From Arthrobacter citreus (GTDB lineage: Bacteria; Actinomycetota; Actinomycetes; Actinomycetales; Micrococcaceae), in contig NZ_VTFV01000002.1 of NCBI RefSeq assembly GCF_009192745.1, positions 1,116,001 to 1,180,000 on the forward strand: a stretch of 64,000 nt of DNA. Direction: 5' to 3'. Both the position numbers and the translations under genes were made by a program. A model generated the notes under the pieces. The model had not been told where the DNA came from, searched no databases, and saw nothing but the letters and a program-made list of their open reading frames with translations. Shown one piece after another: positions 52,434-60,862 of this stretch. Numbering within the stretch: the first letter of the stretch is position 1; every line of letters starts with the position of its first letter.

Positions 52434-53576
52434 TTGCGTTCCCCGAACGATGAATCCTCCGCCGGAAACGAGCCGGAGGCTGCCGGCAGCGGCATCCCCT
52501 CCACGGCTGCGCACCCTGCGCGGCGCTCGCCGCGCAGGCGCGCCCTGCTGATCACCGGTGGAACCGCGCTGGTCCTGGGTGCTGCCGGGCTGGTAATTCC
52601 GGCTCCGTACGTCCTGGAGTCGCCCGGCCCCACTTTCAACACGATCGGGGAAATTGGTGACAGCCCGCTCATCACCATCGACGGCGAACAGACCTACCCG
52701 ACTGCCGGCGAACTGGCGCTGACCACGGTGTTTGTTTCCGGGGGACCCAACGGCGCCGTGAACATGGGCGAGGTCGTCGCGTCCTGGCTCAATCCCGAGG
52801 ACGCCGTGCTGCCGGTGGACTTCGTTTATCCTCCCGGAACCACACGCGGGGAAATCCAGGAAGGCAACGCAGCCGCCATGACGTCCTCGCAGGAGTCAGC
52901 AGTGGCCGCTGCCCTGGACGAGCTGGGGATTCCCTTCACCGAGGAACTTTCCGTCGCCGGCATCATGGAAGACGCACCCGCGGAGGGAATCCTGGAGACA
53001 GGGGACATTCTCCTCTCAGTGGACGGCACAGAAGTGACCGGTGTTGAGTCCCTGCGGGAATCCCTGAATGAGACGGAAGGCGCGCCGGCCCGGATCACCG
53101 TCCGCCGGGACGGGACAGAGCAGACGCTGGAGGTCACTCCGACGCTGGGGGAGAACGGCACCTACCAGATGGGCGCATACCTGAGCATCGACTTCACCTT
53201 CCCGTTCGACGTCGCAATCGCCCTTGAAAACGTCGGAGGCGCCTCCGCCGGCATGATGTTCGCCCTGGGAATCATCGACAAGCTGACCCCGGGGGAGCTG
53301 ACGCAGGGACGGAACTTCGCCGGCACCGGAACCATCGACGCCGACGGGCAGGTTGGGCCGATCGGCGGCATCGAACAGAAAATGGTTGGTGCCGCAGCCG
53401 CCGGCGCGGAGTTCTTCCTGGCGCCCAAAGCCAACTGCGACGACGTCGCCGGAAACATCCCCGAAGGGCTGGAGGTAGTCAGCGTCGAGACTCTCGAACA
53501 GGCCCTCACCGCTGTAGAGACGCTTGCTGCGGGGAACAGTGCGGACGGCCTGGCACGCTGCACGGACGGCAGCTGA
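52434..53576 (+). CDS. membrane-anchored PDZ / Lon-like (S16) serine protease
   Basis: YlbL-type protease. One N-terminal membrane helix (RALLITGGTALVLGAAGLVI), a PDZ domain (about residues 170-240, GILETGDILLSVDG), then a Lon-type proteolytic domain with catalytic Ser271 (GGASAGMMFALG) and Lys316 (GGIEQKMVGA). The start is TTG 52434 because AGGAAAGGA lies 7 nt upstream and the membrane helix then falls near the N-terminus. 380 aa. Divergent from the DUF2342 gene; upstream of UPF0182, as in Rv3194c-Rv3193c. Confidence 0.88.
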   Translation: MRSPNDESSAGNEPEAAGSGIPSTAAHPARRSPRRRALLITGGTALVLGAAGLVIPAPYVLESPGPTFNTIGEIGDSPLITIDGEQTYPTAGELALTTVFVSGGPNGAVNMGEVVASWLNPEDAVLPVDFVYPPGTTRGEIQEGNAAAMTSSQESAVAAALDELGIPFTEELSVAGIMEDAPAEGILETGDILLSVDGTEVTGVESLRESLNETEGAPARITVRRDGTEQTLEVTPTLGENGTYQMGAYLSIDFTFPFDVAIALENVGGASAGMMFALGIIDKLTPGELTQGRNFAGTGTIDADGQVGPIGGIEQKMVGAAAAGAEFFLAPKANCDDVAGNIPEGLEVVSVETLEQALTAVETLAAGNSADGLARCTDGS

Positions 53577-53818
53577 GGCACCCGGCAGCTGCACGGCAAC
53601 GCGCCGGATCGAATCACGATCCTAATAAGGTTCGCTCTCTGGTGCCTTATAAGTGGCAGTGCGCGGGATTAACAGGGCAGAATAAGGAGCCACGGCAAGA
53701 AACGGGCAGGCCGTCGGACACAGGGGTCGTTGGTTGCTTTGAAACCGAGGCAGCGGATCCGAACTCGCCGAGCTGTTCGCAGGTGCCGTGAGCCGACGTA
53801 CCGAACGATGAGGTAACT
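53577..53818. other. 242-bp gap before UPF0182 gene
   Basis: No gene seen. An AT-richer patch around 53618-53655 (CCTAATAAGG ... CCTTATAAG) may hold the promoter; hexamers could not be paired with correct spacing. Confidence 0.4.
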
Positions 53819-56803
53819 GTGACTTCCGGACCTAATGGCCCATTCTCCCGACCGAGCCCCAGCACCACCCGTCGGCGGCGCAGCCCGCTGATTGCCACCC
53901 TGATCGTCGTAGCCGTACTGGTGATCGGGTTTGTCTACTTCTCCCAGGTCTACGCTGACGTGCTCTGGTACAACCAGCTTGGCTTCCTTGAGGTCTTCAT
54001 CAAGGAAAACCTGACCCGGATCGCCCTCTTTGCGGCGGCCTTCGTGGTCATGTCCGTCTGTGTTTACTTCAGCATCCGTGCCGCTTATTCCTCCCGGCCG
54101 ATCTACGCACCGGACAGTGCGCTGCAGGACAACCTGAACCGCTACCAGGCCCAGCTTGAGCCGGTGCGCAAGCTCCTGATGATCGGCATCCCGGTTGTGG
54201 TCGGCGGATTTGCCGGCACGGCTGCCATGGCCATGTGGGAACAGGCATTGCTGTTCTTCAACCGCAAGGACTTCGGGCAGACTGACCCCGAGTTCAACAT
54301 GGACTACAGCTTCTACCTGAACACGCTGCCGTTCATCGGCTTCATTGTGGGCTTCCTGATCTCCGTCGTCGTCATCAGCGGTATCGCCGGACTTCTCACC
54401 CACTACCTCTACGGCGGTATCCGCCTGGAGGAGAAGGGCGTCTTCGTTAGCCGCCCGGCACGCATCCACATTGCCGTCATTGCCGCTTCCTTCCTGCTGC
54501 TGCAGGCCGTGAACTTCTGGCTTGACCGGTACAACACGCTCCTGAGCACTTCAGGTTCCTGGACCGGCGCCCTGTACACGGACGTCAACGCCGTCATCCC
54601 GACCAAGGCGATCCTTGCGGTCGCCTCGGTGATCGTTGCCCTGCTGTTCATCCTGTCGGCCATCATCGGCCGTTGGCGCCTGCCCATCATCGGCACGGCG
54701 ATGCTCGTGATCACCGCCATCGTTGCCGGCGGCGTGTACCCCTGGATCGTGCAGCGCTACCAGGTCGTTCCCTCGGAGCAGACGCTTGAGCGTGAGTACA
54801 TCCAGCGCAACATCGACATGACGCGCGAAGCCTACGGACTGGCCGACACCGAAGTGATCGACTACGACGCCACGGTTGATGCCAACGCCGGGGCCCTGGC
54901 TGCCGACGCCGGAACCACCGCGAACATCCGTCTCCTGGACCCGAATGTCGTTTCGGACGCGTTCGGCCAGCTCCAGCAGTTCCGCCAGTACTACCAGTTC
55001 CCGGAAACCCTGAACGTTGACCGCTACGACGTAGAGGGCGACATCCAGGACACCGTCATCGCCGTTCGTGAACTGAACATCAACGGCGTTCCCGATGGCT
55101 GGGTGAACGAGCACATCCTTTACACGCACGGCTACGGCGTCGTCGCAGCCCGCGGTTCAACGGTGCAGGCTGACGGCAAGCCCAGCTTCATGGAATCCGG
55201 CATCCCCTCAACGGGTGTGCTGGGCGACTACGAGCCCCGGGTGTACTTTGGCGAGTCTTCCCCGGACTACTCCGTGGTCGGTGCTCCCGAAGACACTGCG
55301 CCGGTCGAAATCGACCGCCCGCAGACCGGCAACGCGGAGGACGACACCCAGACCACCTTCTCCGGCGACGGCGGACCGAGTGTGGGCAACCTCTTCAACC
55401 AGCTTGTCTACGCCATCAAGTTCCAGTCCACGGAACTGCTGCTCTCGGACTTCGTCAACGAAGAATCCCAGATCCTCTACGACCGCGATCCCCGCGAACG
55501 CGTCGAGAAGGTGGCTCCGTACCTGACCGTGGATGGAAACGCCTACCCGGCCGTTGTTGACGGACGCGTGAAGTGGATCGTGGACGGCTACACCACCAGC
55601 CGTTACTTCCCGTACTCCACGCAGCAGGAGCTTGCTTCGGCAACCACCGATTCCCTGACCGGCGGAGCCTCCGCAGCACTGCCGGCAGACCGGGTGAACT
55701 ACATCCGCAACGCCGTGAAGGCGACTGTTGATGCCTACGACGGTTCCGTCACCCTGTATGCCTGGGACGACGAGGACCCGCTGCTGAAGGCCTGGCAGGA
55801 TGTCTTCCCGTCCACGCTGAAGCCGTACAGCGACATGTCAGCAGACCTGATGGCTCACGTGCGCTACCCGGAGGACCAGTTCAAGGTCCAGCGTGAGCTT
55901 ATGGGCCGCTACCACGTCACCGATGCAGAGTCCTTCTACAAGAACGACGACGCATGGTCCGTTCCGTCCGACCCGACCCGGACGAACTCCGACGTCAAGC
56001 AGCCGCCGTACTACCTCTCGCTGCAGATGCCCGGCCAGGACAGCCCGGCATTCTCCCTGACGACGCCGTTCATCCCGTTTGTCAGCCAGAACGGTGAAGC
56101 CCGCAACGTGCTCTACGGCTTCCTCGCCGCTGATGCTGACGCAGGGACCGGCACGGACGGCGAGAAGGCGGAGTCCTATGGAACGCTGCGCCTGCTTGAG
56201 CTCCCGACTGATACGGCTGTGCCCGGCCCCGGTCAGGCACAGAACCGGTTCAACTCGGATCCGACAGTTTCCAACGCGCTGAACCTGCTGCGCCAGGGTG
56301 CCTCCGAAGTCATCAACGGCAACCTGCTCAGCCTGCCCGTTGGCGGCGGCATGCTCTACGTGCAGCCCGTCTACGTCCAGTCCTCCGGCGCCTCCTCCTA
56401 CCCGACGCTCCAGCGCGTGCTGGTGAACTTCGGCGAAAAGGTTGGCTTCGCCCCAACCCTGGACGAAGCACTCGACCAGGTCTTCGGCGGTGACTCTGGA
56501 GCCGTTACCGGCGACCAGGAGAATGTTGGCGAGACGCCGGTTGATCCCAGTGCCCCGCCCGTGGAGACCACGGCCCAGGCAGACCTGGAAACTGCACTGT
56601 CCGACGCAGGTGCTGCAATCCAGGAAGGCCAGGAAGCGCTGGCGAATGGCGACTTCGCAGCCTATGGTGCAGCGCAGGACAAGCTGAACGCCGCGATCCA
56701 GCGGGCTATCGCTGCGCAGGACAAGATGGCCGGCGCGGCAGCGGGTGCCGCTTCGGGCGACGCCGGTGCAGAGGATGGCGGGAACGAGGGCTCAGGAGAG
56801 TAG
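53819..56803 (+). CDS. UPF0182 family large membrane protein
   Basis: 994-residue protein of COG1615/UPF0182, unknown function. The N-terminal third has about seven membrane helices ([37 protein letters not shown], and others); a large extracytoplasmic part follows with conserved Tyr/Asp-rich segments ([22 protein letters not shown]). The last ~110 residues are Ala/Gln/Glu-rich and low-complexity. GTG start at 53819 preceded by GATGAGG. Confidence 0.9.
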   Translation: MTSGPNGPFSRPSPSTTRRRRSPLIATLIVVAVLVIGFVYFSQVYADVLWYNQLGFLEVFIKENLTRIALFAAAFVVMSVCVYFSIRAAYSSRPIYAPDSALQDNLNRYQAQLEPVRKLLMIGIPVVVGGFAGTAAMAMWEQALLFFNRKDFGQTDPEFNMDYSFYLNTLPFIGFIVGFLISVVVISGIAGLLTHYLYGGIRLEEKGVFVSRPARIHIAVIAASFLLLQAVNFWLDRYNTLLSTSGSWTGALYTDVNAVIPTKAILAVASVIVALLFILSAIIGRWRLPIIGTAMLVITAIVAGGVYPWIVQRYQVVPSEQTLEREYIQRNIDMTREAYGLADTEVIDYDATVDANAGALAADAGTTANIRLLDPNVVSDAFGQLQQFRQYYQFPETLNVDRYDVEGDIQDTVIAVRELNINGVPDGWVNEHILYTHGYGVVAARGSTVQADGKPSFMESGIPSTGVLGDYEPRVYFGESSPDYSVVGAPEDTAPVEIDRPQTGNAEDDTQTTFSGDGGPSVGNLFNQLVYAIKFQSTELLLSDFVNEESQILYDRDPRERVEKVAPYLTVDGNAYPAVVDGRVKWIVDGYTTSRYFPYSTQQELASATTDSLTGGASAALPADRVNYIRNAVKATVDAYDGSVTLYAWDDEDPLLKAWQDVFPSTLKPYSDMSADLMAHVRYPEDQFKVQRELMGRYHVTDAESFYKNDDAWSVPSDPTRTNSDVKQPPYYLSLQMPGQDSPAFSLTTPFIPFVSQNGEARNVLYGFLAADADAGTGTDGEKAESYGTLRLLELPTDTAVPGPGQAQNRFNSDPTVSNALNLLRQGASEVINGNLLSLPVGGGMLYVQPVYVQSSGASSYPTLQRVLVNFGEKVGFAPTLDEALDQVFGGDSGAVTGDQENVGETPVDPSAPPVETTAQADLETALSDAGAAIQEGQEALANGDFAAYGAAQDKLNAAIQRAIAAQDKMAGAAAGAASGDAGAEDGGNEGSGE

Positions 56804-56808
56804 CCGGT

Positions 56809-56837
56809 TTGCAGCTCAACCCCGCGGCGGGTAAGAT
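56809..56837 (+). promoter_or_regulatory. sigma-70 type promoter of the initiator tRNA gene
   Basis: TTGCAG (56809-56814) and TAAGAT (56832-56837) are spaced 17 nt apart and lie just upstream of the mature tRNA 5' end at 56849. Confidence 0.75.
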
Positions 56838-56848
56838 AGATAACACGC

Positions 56849-56925
56849 CGCGGGGTGGAGCAGTTCGGTAGCTCGCTGGGCTCATAACCCAGAGGTCGCA
56901 AGTTCAAATCTTGCCCCCGCAACCA
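56849..56925 (+). tRNA. initiator tRNA-fMet (CAT)
   Basis: 77-nt cloverleaf with anticodon CAT. Two hallmarks identify the initiator rather than elongator tRNA: the unpaired first position (C1 against A72 beside a GC-rich acceptor stem) and three consecutive G-C pairs in the anticodon stem (CTGGG-CTCATAA-CCCAG). The 3' CCA is encoded. Confidence 0.96.
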
Positions 56926-56927
56926 AG

Positions 56928-56960
56928 AAAATCCCCGTCCGGGTTCCGGACGGGGATTTT
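56928..56960 (+). terminator. Rho-independent terminator after tRNA-fMet
   Basis: 15-bp stem (AAAATCCCCGTCCGG / CCGGACGGGGATTTT) with a 3-nt loop and a following TGTTTT, starting 2 nt after the tRNA. Confidence 0.92.
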
Positions 56961-57036
56961 GTTTTGCCGGCAGCGCACCCATCAGCGCCGCCCTAGCCGT
57001 CTTTGGGGGACTGGTTCCAACGAACCCGGGCTCCAC

Positions 57037-57042
57037 TACACT
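57037..57042 (+). promoter_or_regulatory. -10 element of probable leaderless promoter
   Basis: TACACT ends 6 nt before the ATG at 57049. Confidence 0.5.
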
Positions 57043-57048
57043 GCGGGA

Positions 57049-57591
57049 ATGAATGCCCGCCAGTATCCGGGGTTGAACGGAAGGCCAGAGCCGCGTGTCC
57101 GGAACGACCCGGACCGCGGTGAGAGTGCGCTGCAAAAACTGGACCGGAACTGGACGGACCTGCTGCAGGAACTCCGGGTACTGCAGACGGGTATTCAGAT
57201 CCTTACCGGCTTCCTGCTGACGCTGCCTTTCCAAGAGCGGTTTACCACCCTCTCACCCATACAGGTGGGAATCTACCTGTCGCTGGTGGTGCTCTCCGTG
57301 CTCGTGACCGCTGTCCTGATGTCCACCGTGGTGATGCACCGGTCCTTCTTCCAGCGGCGGATCAAGTACCAGCTGGTGCGCAACAGCGACCTGCTGCTGC
57401 GCTGGACACTCGTGCTGGTGGGGCTGATCCTGATTGGCACGCTGGGACTCGTTTTCGACCTCGTACTGGGCGGCTGGGCAGGAGCTGTGGCCGCCGGTGC
57501 AGCCGCACTGGTGCTGCTCCTCCTATGGATCGTGGTTCCGCAGCGCAGCAGGAGGCTCGCGGTTCGCAGGAAACTCGAAAGCAGCACCTGA
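57049..57591 (+). CDS. small four-helix membrane protein (DUF6328-like)
   Basis: 180 aa. A conserved segment LLQELRVLQTGIQILTGFLLTLPFQERF precedes four hydrophobic helices (including VGIYLSLVVLSVLVTAVLM and WTLVLVGLILIGTLGLVF) and a basic C-terminus. It resembles DUF6328 proteins of unknown function. Start ATG 57049 is chosen since the longer frame runs into the tRNA; the -10 TACACT suggests a leaderless message. A hairpin follows. Confidence 0.78.
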   Translation: MNARQYPGLNGRPEPRVRNDPDRGESALQKLDRNWTDLLQELRVLQTGIQILTGFLLTLPFQERFTTLSPIQVGIYLSLVVLSVLVTAVLMSTVVMHRSFFQRRIKYQLVRNSDLLLRWTLVLVGLILIGTLGLVFDLVLGGWAGAVAAGAAALVLLLLWIVVPQRSRRLAVRRKLESST

Positions 57592-57595
57592 CACG

Positions 57596-57634
57596 GCAGC
57601 AGGCCAGCACCCGCATGGGGTGCCGGCCTGCTGC
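57596..57634. terminator. hairpin between convergent genes
   Basis: A 17-bp stem with one mismatch (GCAGCAGGCC... / ...GGCCTGCTGC) and a 4-nt loop, between the small membrane protein gene and pspA; no clear T-run. Confidence 0.7.
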
Positions 57635-57647
57635 GGTAATGAGGAAA

Positions 57648-58388
57648 CTAGTTCTGCTCGATTGCCGACTGGTTGGCGGCAGAGGCCTTAAGTGCAGCAA
57701 GGCGTGCTTCTACCTCGGTCTGCTCGCCGAGGTCTTCGAGGGACTCGAACTGAGCGTCGAGGCTGGAGGCAGCAAGCTCATTTGCACCGCGCACCTTTGC
57801 CTCTTCACGGCGGATCTTTTCCTCGAAACGCCCGACCTCTGAGGTGGGATCCATGACGTCGATGCTCTTGATGGCGTCGTGCATCTGGTTCTGCGCCGCA
57901 GCGTTCCTGGAACGCGCAATGAGCTCGTTGCGCTTGGACTGCAGCTGCTGGAGCTTGTCCTTCATCTGGTTCAGGCCGGTCTTGAGCCGCTCGACGATCT
58001 CTTCCTGGGAAGCGATGGTCGGCTCGGCACCGCGGGCCTCATTCTCCGACGCCATCTGGCGCTGGATTGCGACCTTGGCAAGGTTGTCGAACTTCTGCGC
58101 ATCGGCGGTGTTGCCGCTGGCACGGAACTCGTCAGCCTTGCGCGACGCGGCGAGTGCCTTGTTGCCCCAGCTGCGGGCGTTCTCAAGGTCCTCGTTGTAG
58201 TCGTCCTGGAGCATGCGAAGGTTGCCGATGGTCTGGGCAACGGCGCTCTCAGCCTCGGCAATATTGTTGCTGTAGTCGCGGACCATCTGGTCAAGCATCT
58301 TCTGGGGGTCTTCCGCCTGGTCCAGGAGCGAATTGATGTTGGCCTTGGCCAGCTGGGCGATCCGCCCGAATATGGACTGCTTTACCAT
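57648..58388 (-). CDS. pspA: PspA/IM30 family membrane-protecting protein
   Basis: ESCRT-III-like, almost fully helical coiled-coil protein that coats and stabilises the inner membrane during stress. Family start SIFGRIAQLAKANINSLLDQAEDPQKMLDQMVRDY is clear, and long heptad-rich helices follow. 246 aa from ATG 58388, supported by GAAAGG upstream; an in-frame TTG at 58403 is less likely. Lies 114 bp after the TPM-domain gene on the same strand, probably one operon. Confidence 0.92.
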   Translation of the reverse strand: MVKQSIFGRIAQLAKANINSLLDQAEDPQKMLDQMVRDYSNNIAEAESAVAQTIGNLRMLQDDYNEDLENARSWGNKALAASRKADEFRASGNTADAQKFDNLAKVAIQRQMASENEARGAEPTIASQEEIVERLKTGLNQMKDKLQQLQSKRNELIARSRNAAAQNQMHDAIKSIDVMDPTSEVGRFEEKIRREEAKVRGANELAASSLDAQFESLEDLGEQTEVEARLAALKASAANQSAIEQN

Positions 58389-58502
58389 CTGTCTGCCTTT
58401 CAAAATGTGTGCAAGTAACCTGCGTTGTGTGCTGTTGCCAGCCTGTCAAAATCTCGGTGCGCCAGTAACCCTGTACCGGTAAATCCCGGGGATATTACGC
58501 CG

Positions 58503-60545
58503 CTAGAAGTTCCCTCCAGAGGAACCAAAACCGCCGCCGCCGCCGCCGCCGAAGCCTCCGCCGCCGCCGCCAAATCCGCCGAAACCTCCGCCGCCCCAGC
58601 CTCCGCCGCCGCCGGAGCCGCCTCGCAGGATGGAGTCGATGAGGATTCCGCCGAGAATCGCACCGCCGAGGCCGCTTCCGCCGCCACGGCCGCCGTACAT
58701 GCCTCCGCCTCCGCCCCAGCCGCCCATGCCGCCGAAGCCGTCAACATCCTGCTGGGCCATCTGTGAGGCCTGGGCTGCCAGGGCATTGGCCTGCTGGGCA
58801 TAGGCCAGCGCGCTGACGGGGTCCGAAGACTGCAGCGCTATGGCCTGCTGCAGGTTGCGCTCTGCTTCCGCGAGCCTGGTCCGGGCCTCACTGCCCACTC
58901 CGCCGCGGCGGGCTCGGATGTAGTCCGAAGTGCCGGCGATCTGTGCCTGCGCGGACATGATGGTGTGCTGGAGGGCGTCGCGTGCGCGGCGTTCCTGTTC
59001 CTGGCGGTCCCGCAGGCCTTCCAGGGATGCATCAAGCTGGGCGTTGGCCGCTTCCAGGCGTCCCAGCAGGTCGACCGGGTCGTACTTGCCGCCGCGGGCG
59101 GCCGCAACCGCATCCAGTGCCTGCTCGACGCCGGCAATTGGTCCGGCAAGTGCCGGCTGGGCGCCGCCCTGCGAGAACGCCCGGGCCTGGGCCAGGTCTT
59201 GGCGGGCGTCGGCGACGGCGCGGTCGAGCTCGGCTGCAGCCGAGTCAAGTCCGGCTCCGGTCCGGTCAATGGCGTCCAGCAGGACATTTGCCTGGTGCAC
59301 GCTTTCCTCAGCTGCGCGGACGGCCAGGACCGCAGCAGAAGTATCTCCGGCCTGGAGTTTTTCCTGTGCGGTCTCTGCTGCGTTCTGCACGAAGGCCAGC
59401 CGCTCGCGGGCCTGGTCGATGTTGTCCCGCACTTTCACCAGCGCGGTGTCGCTGTACCGGGTTTCGAGTCCGTCGAGGGCCGCGCGGGCTGAGTCCAGCC
59501 GAGCCGAGGCTGCCCCAGCGGAGTCCTGGGCCGCCGCCAGCGCGGCGGGGGCGTTTCGCTCGAGTTCCCGAAGCGCGTCGAAGTCTTCCTTATGGGCCTG
59601 CAGTGAATCGTTGACAGCCTCGCACCGTCGGATGATGTCCTTGAGCCAGGTCCGCTGCTGCTCTTCGGTGTCCGGGATTTCGTCATCGAGCTGCTGCTGC
59701 ATCTTGAAGGATTCGCCCATGTGCGCCCGGGCTACGGCGAGGTCGTCGGTGAAGGTGGATACGGCGTCGTCCCCGTACTGGGCGGCGGCGAAGGCCAATT
59801 CCTGCTCGCTGGACTTGATGGCGTCATCCGCAGCGATGAGCAGGCTCCCGGCCCGCTTGCGCAGGTCGGCGACGCTCATGGCATCCAGGGGATCCTTTGG
59901 TGCGGTCTGTTCCCGGCTGGCTACCGCGCGGCGTTTGCCGGAGCGGCTGCGGACCAGGAAGAAGACGGCAAAGGCGCCGACGAGCACCACGGCCGCGACC
60001 ACGAACGCCGGCACCAGGCTGCTGCCGCCGCTGGATACTTCACCGCTTCCGCCGCCGGCAATGTCCTCCAGCGACTGGGCAGCATTGACTGCCGCTGCCG
60101 TCCAATCCTGGGAGGTGATGTCCTGGTTCCCCAGCAGCGGCTCGGTTGCGGCGTCGATCATGGCGTTGCGGCGCTCTTCGGTCAGGACGGACTGGTCCCC
60201 GGTGGCCACCTCGATCTTGCGTTCCTCGGTGGCGATGCTCAGTAGGGCCTCACGCGAGCCCATGTCCTTGGAGGTGACAACGTCCTGTGCCCATGCCGTG
60301 GGGTCGCTGGGGTCCGTGAAGCTGTCAACGAACACCACATAGAGCGTGTAGCCGGTGCTTTCCTGGACATCGCTGATTGCCTGCTGCACTTCCGAGGTGC
60401 CGGCACCCAAAGAGTCGTTGGTGTCCACCAGGTACTGGCCCGGGGGAATGGTTACCGGAGAATCGGCGTGCGCTGCCGACGGCGCAAACACCGCCAGGGC
60501 GCTCAGAGCCAGTACGGCCGCAAACCGCTTCGTCCTCAACCGCAT
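58503..60545 (-). CDS. secreted/membrane TPM-domain protein with coiled-coil and Gly-rich tail
   Basis: 680 aa. Signal peptide (cleavage likely after AHA, residue 27), then a TPM_phosphatase (YgcG-like) domain to about residue 165, a membrane helix (LVPAFVVAAVVLVGAFAVFFLV), a long Ala/Glu-rich coiled-coil region of ~340 residues, and a Gly-rich tail (GGGGWGGGGFGGFGGGG). The TPM domain would be extracytoplasmic and the coiled coil cytosolic, so it could bind PspA. ATG 60545 has AAGGA 8 nt upstream. Confidence 0.85.
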   Translation of the reverse strand: MRLRTKRFAAVLALSALAVFAPSAAHADSPVTIPPGQYLVDTNDSLGAGTSEVQQAISDVQESTGYTLYVVFVDSFTDPSDPTAWAQDVVTSKDMGSREALLSIATEERKIEVATGDQSVLTEERRNAMIDAATEPLLGNQDITSQDWTAAAVNAAQSLEDIAGGGSGEVSSGGSSLVPAFVVAAVVLVGAFAVFFLVRSRSGKRRAVASREQTAPKDPLDAMSVADLRKRAGSLLIAADDAIKSSEQELAFAAAQYGDDAVSTFTDDLAVARAHMGESFKMQQQLDDEIPDTEEQQRTWLKDIIRRCEAVNDSLQAHKEDFDALRELERNAPAALAAAQDSAGAASARLDSARAALDGLETRYSDTALVKVRDNIDQARERLAFVQNAAETAQEKLQAGDTSAAVLAVRAAEESVHQANVLLDAIDRTGAGLDSAAAELDRAVADARQDLAQARAFSQGGAQPALAGPIAGVEQALDAVAAARGGKYDPVDLLGRLEAANAQLDASLEGLRDRQEQERRARDALQHTIMSAQAQIAGTSDYIRARRGGVGSEARTRLAEAERNLQQAIALQSSDPVSALAYAQQANALAAQASQMAQQDVDGFGGMGGWGGGGGMYGGRGGGSGLGGAILGGILIDSILRGGSGGGGGWGGGGFGGFGGGGGGFGGGGGGGFGSSGGNF

Positions 60546-60862
60546 ATATGAATCCTTAGTCTGTCCGTACGCTGCACTTGGGTCACGGGTTCGTGGCTGC
60601 CGGGCGGATATGGCTCTGATTCTATGGGCGCCCAGAGAGCCAGTCCACCACGAAACCGTATCCCATGATTCTGTACGTTTCCTCGGACTATTGCCCTTGA
60701 CTAGGGCAGACGGCGATCCAACGGCGGCGACGGCGAAAGACAGGCCATTCGGGAAATTCCCAGCAGACATTCAGAAAGCTCGTGCCTCGGACACAGACTC
60801 CCCTGCCATAGTGGATAGGTCGATACTTGTGGGTACACCGAAATTTCGAAAGGACGGCCCAT
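60546..60862. promoter_or_regulatory. divergent regulatory region, TPM-pspA / htrA-like
   Basis: 317 bp without a gene. An inverted repeat TGCCCT-TGACT-AGGGCA lies at 60692-60708 in the middle and could be an operator for one or both promoters. No confident -35/-10 pair was found. Confidence 0.5.

Noticed and set aside
48956-53576. A complete RiPP (thiazole/oxazole peptide) gene cluster
   Set aside because: Only an E1-like protein is present; there is no YcaO, dehydrogenase, transporter or obvious short precursor gene nearby.
58930-60342. Long open frame (470 codons) on the plus strand opposite the TPM-domain gene
   Set aside because: Composition is Ser/Arg/Ala-rich and mirrors the GC codon pattern of the opposite gene; the minus-strand protein has a signal peptide and recognisable domains.
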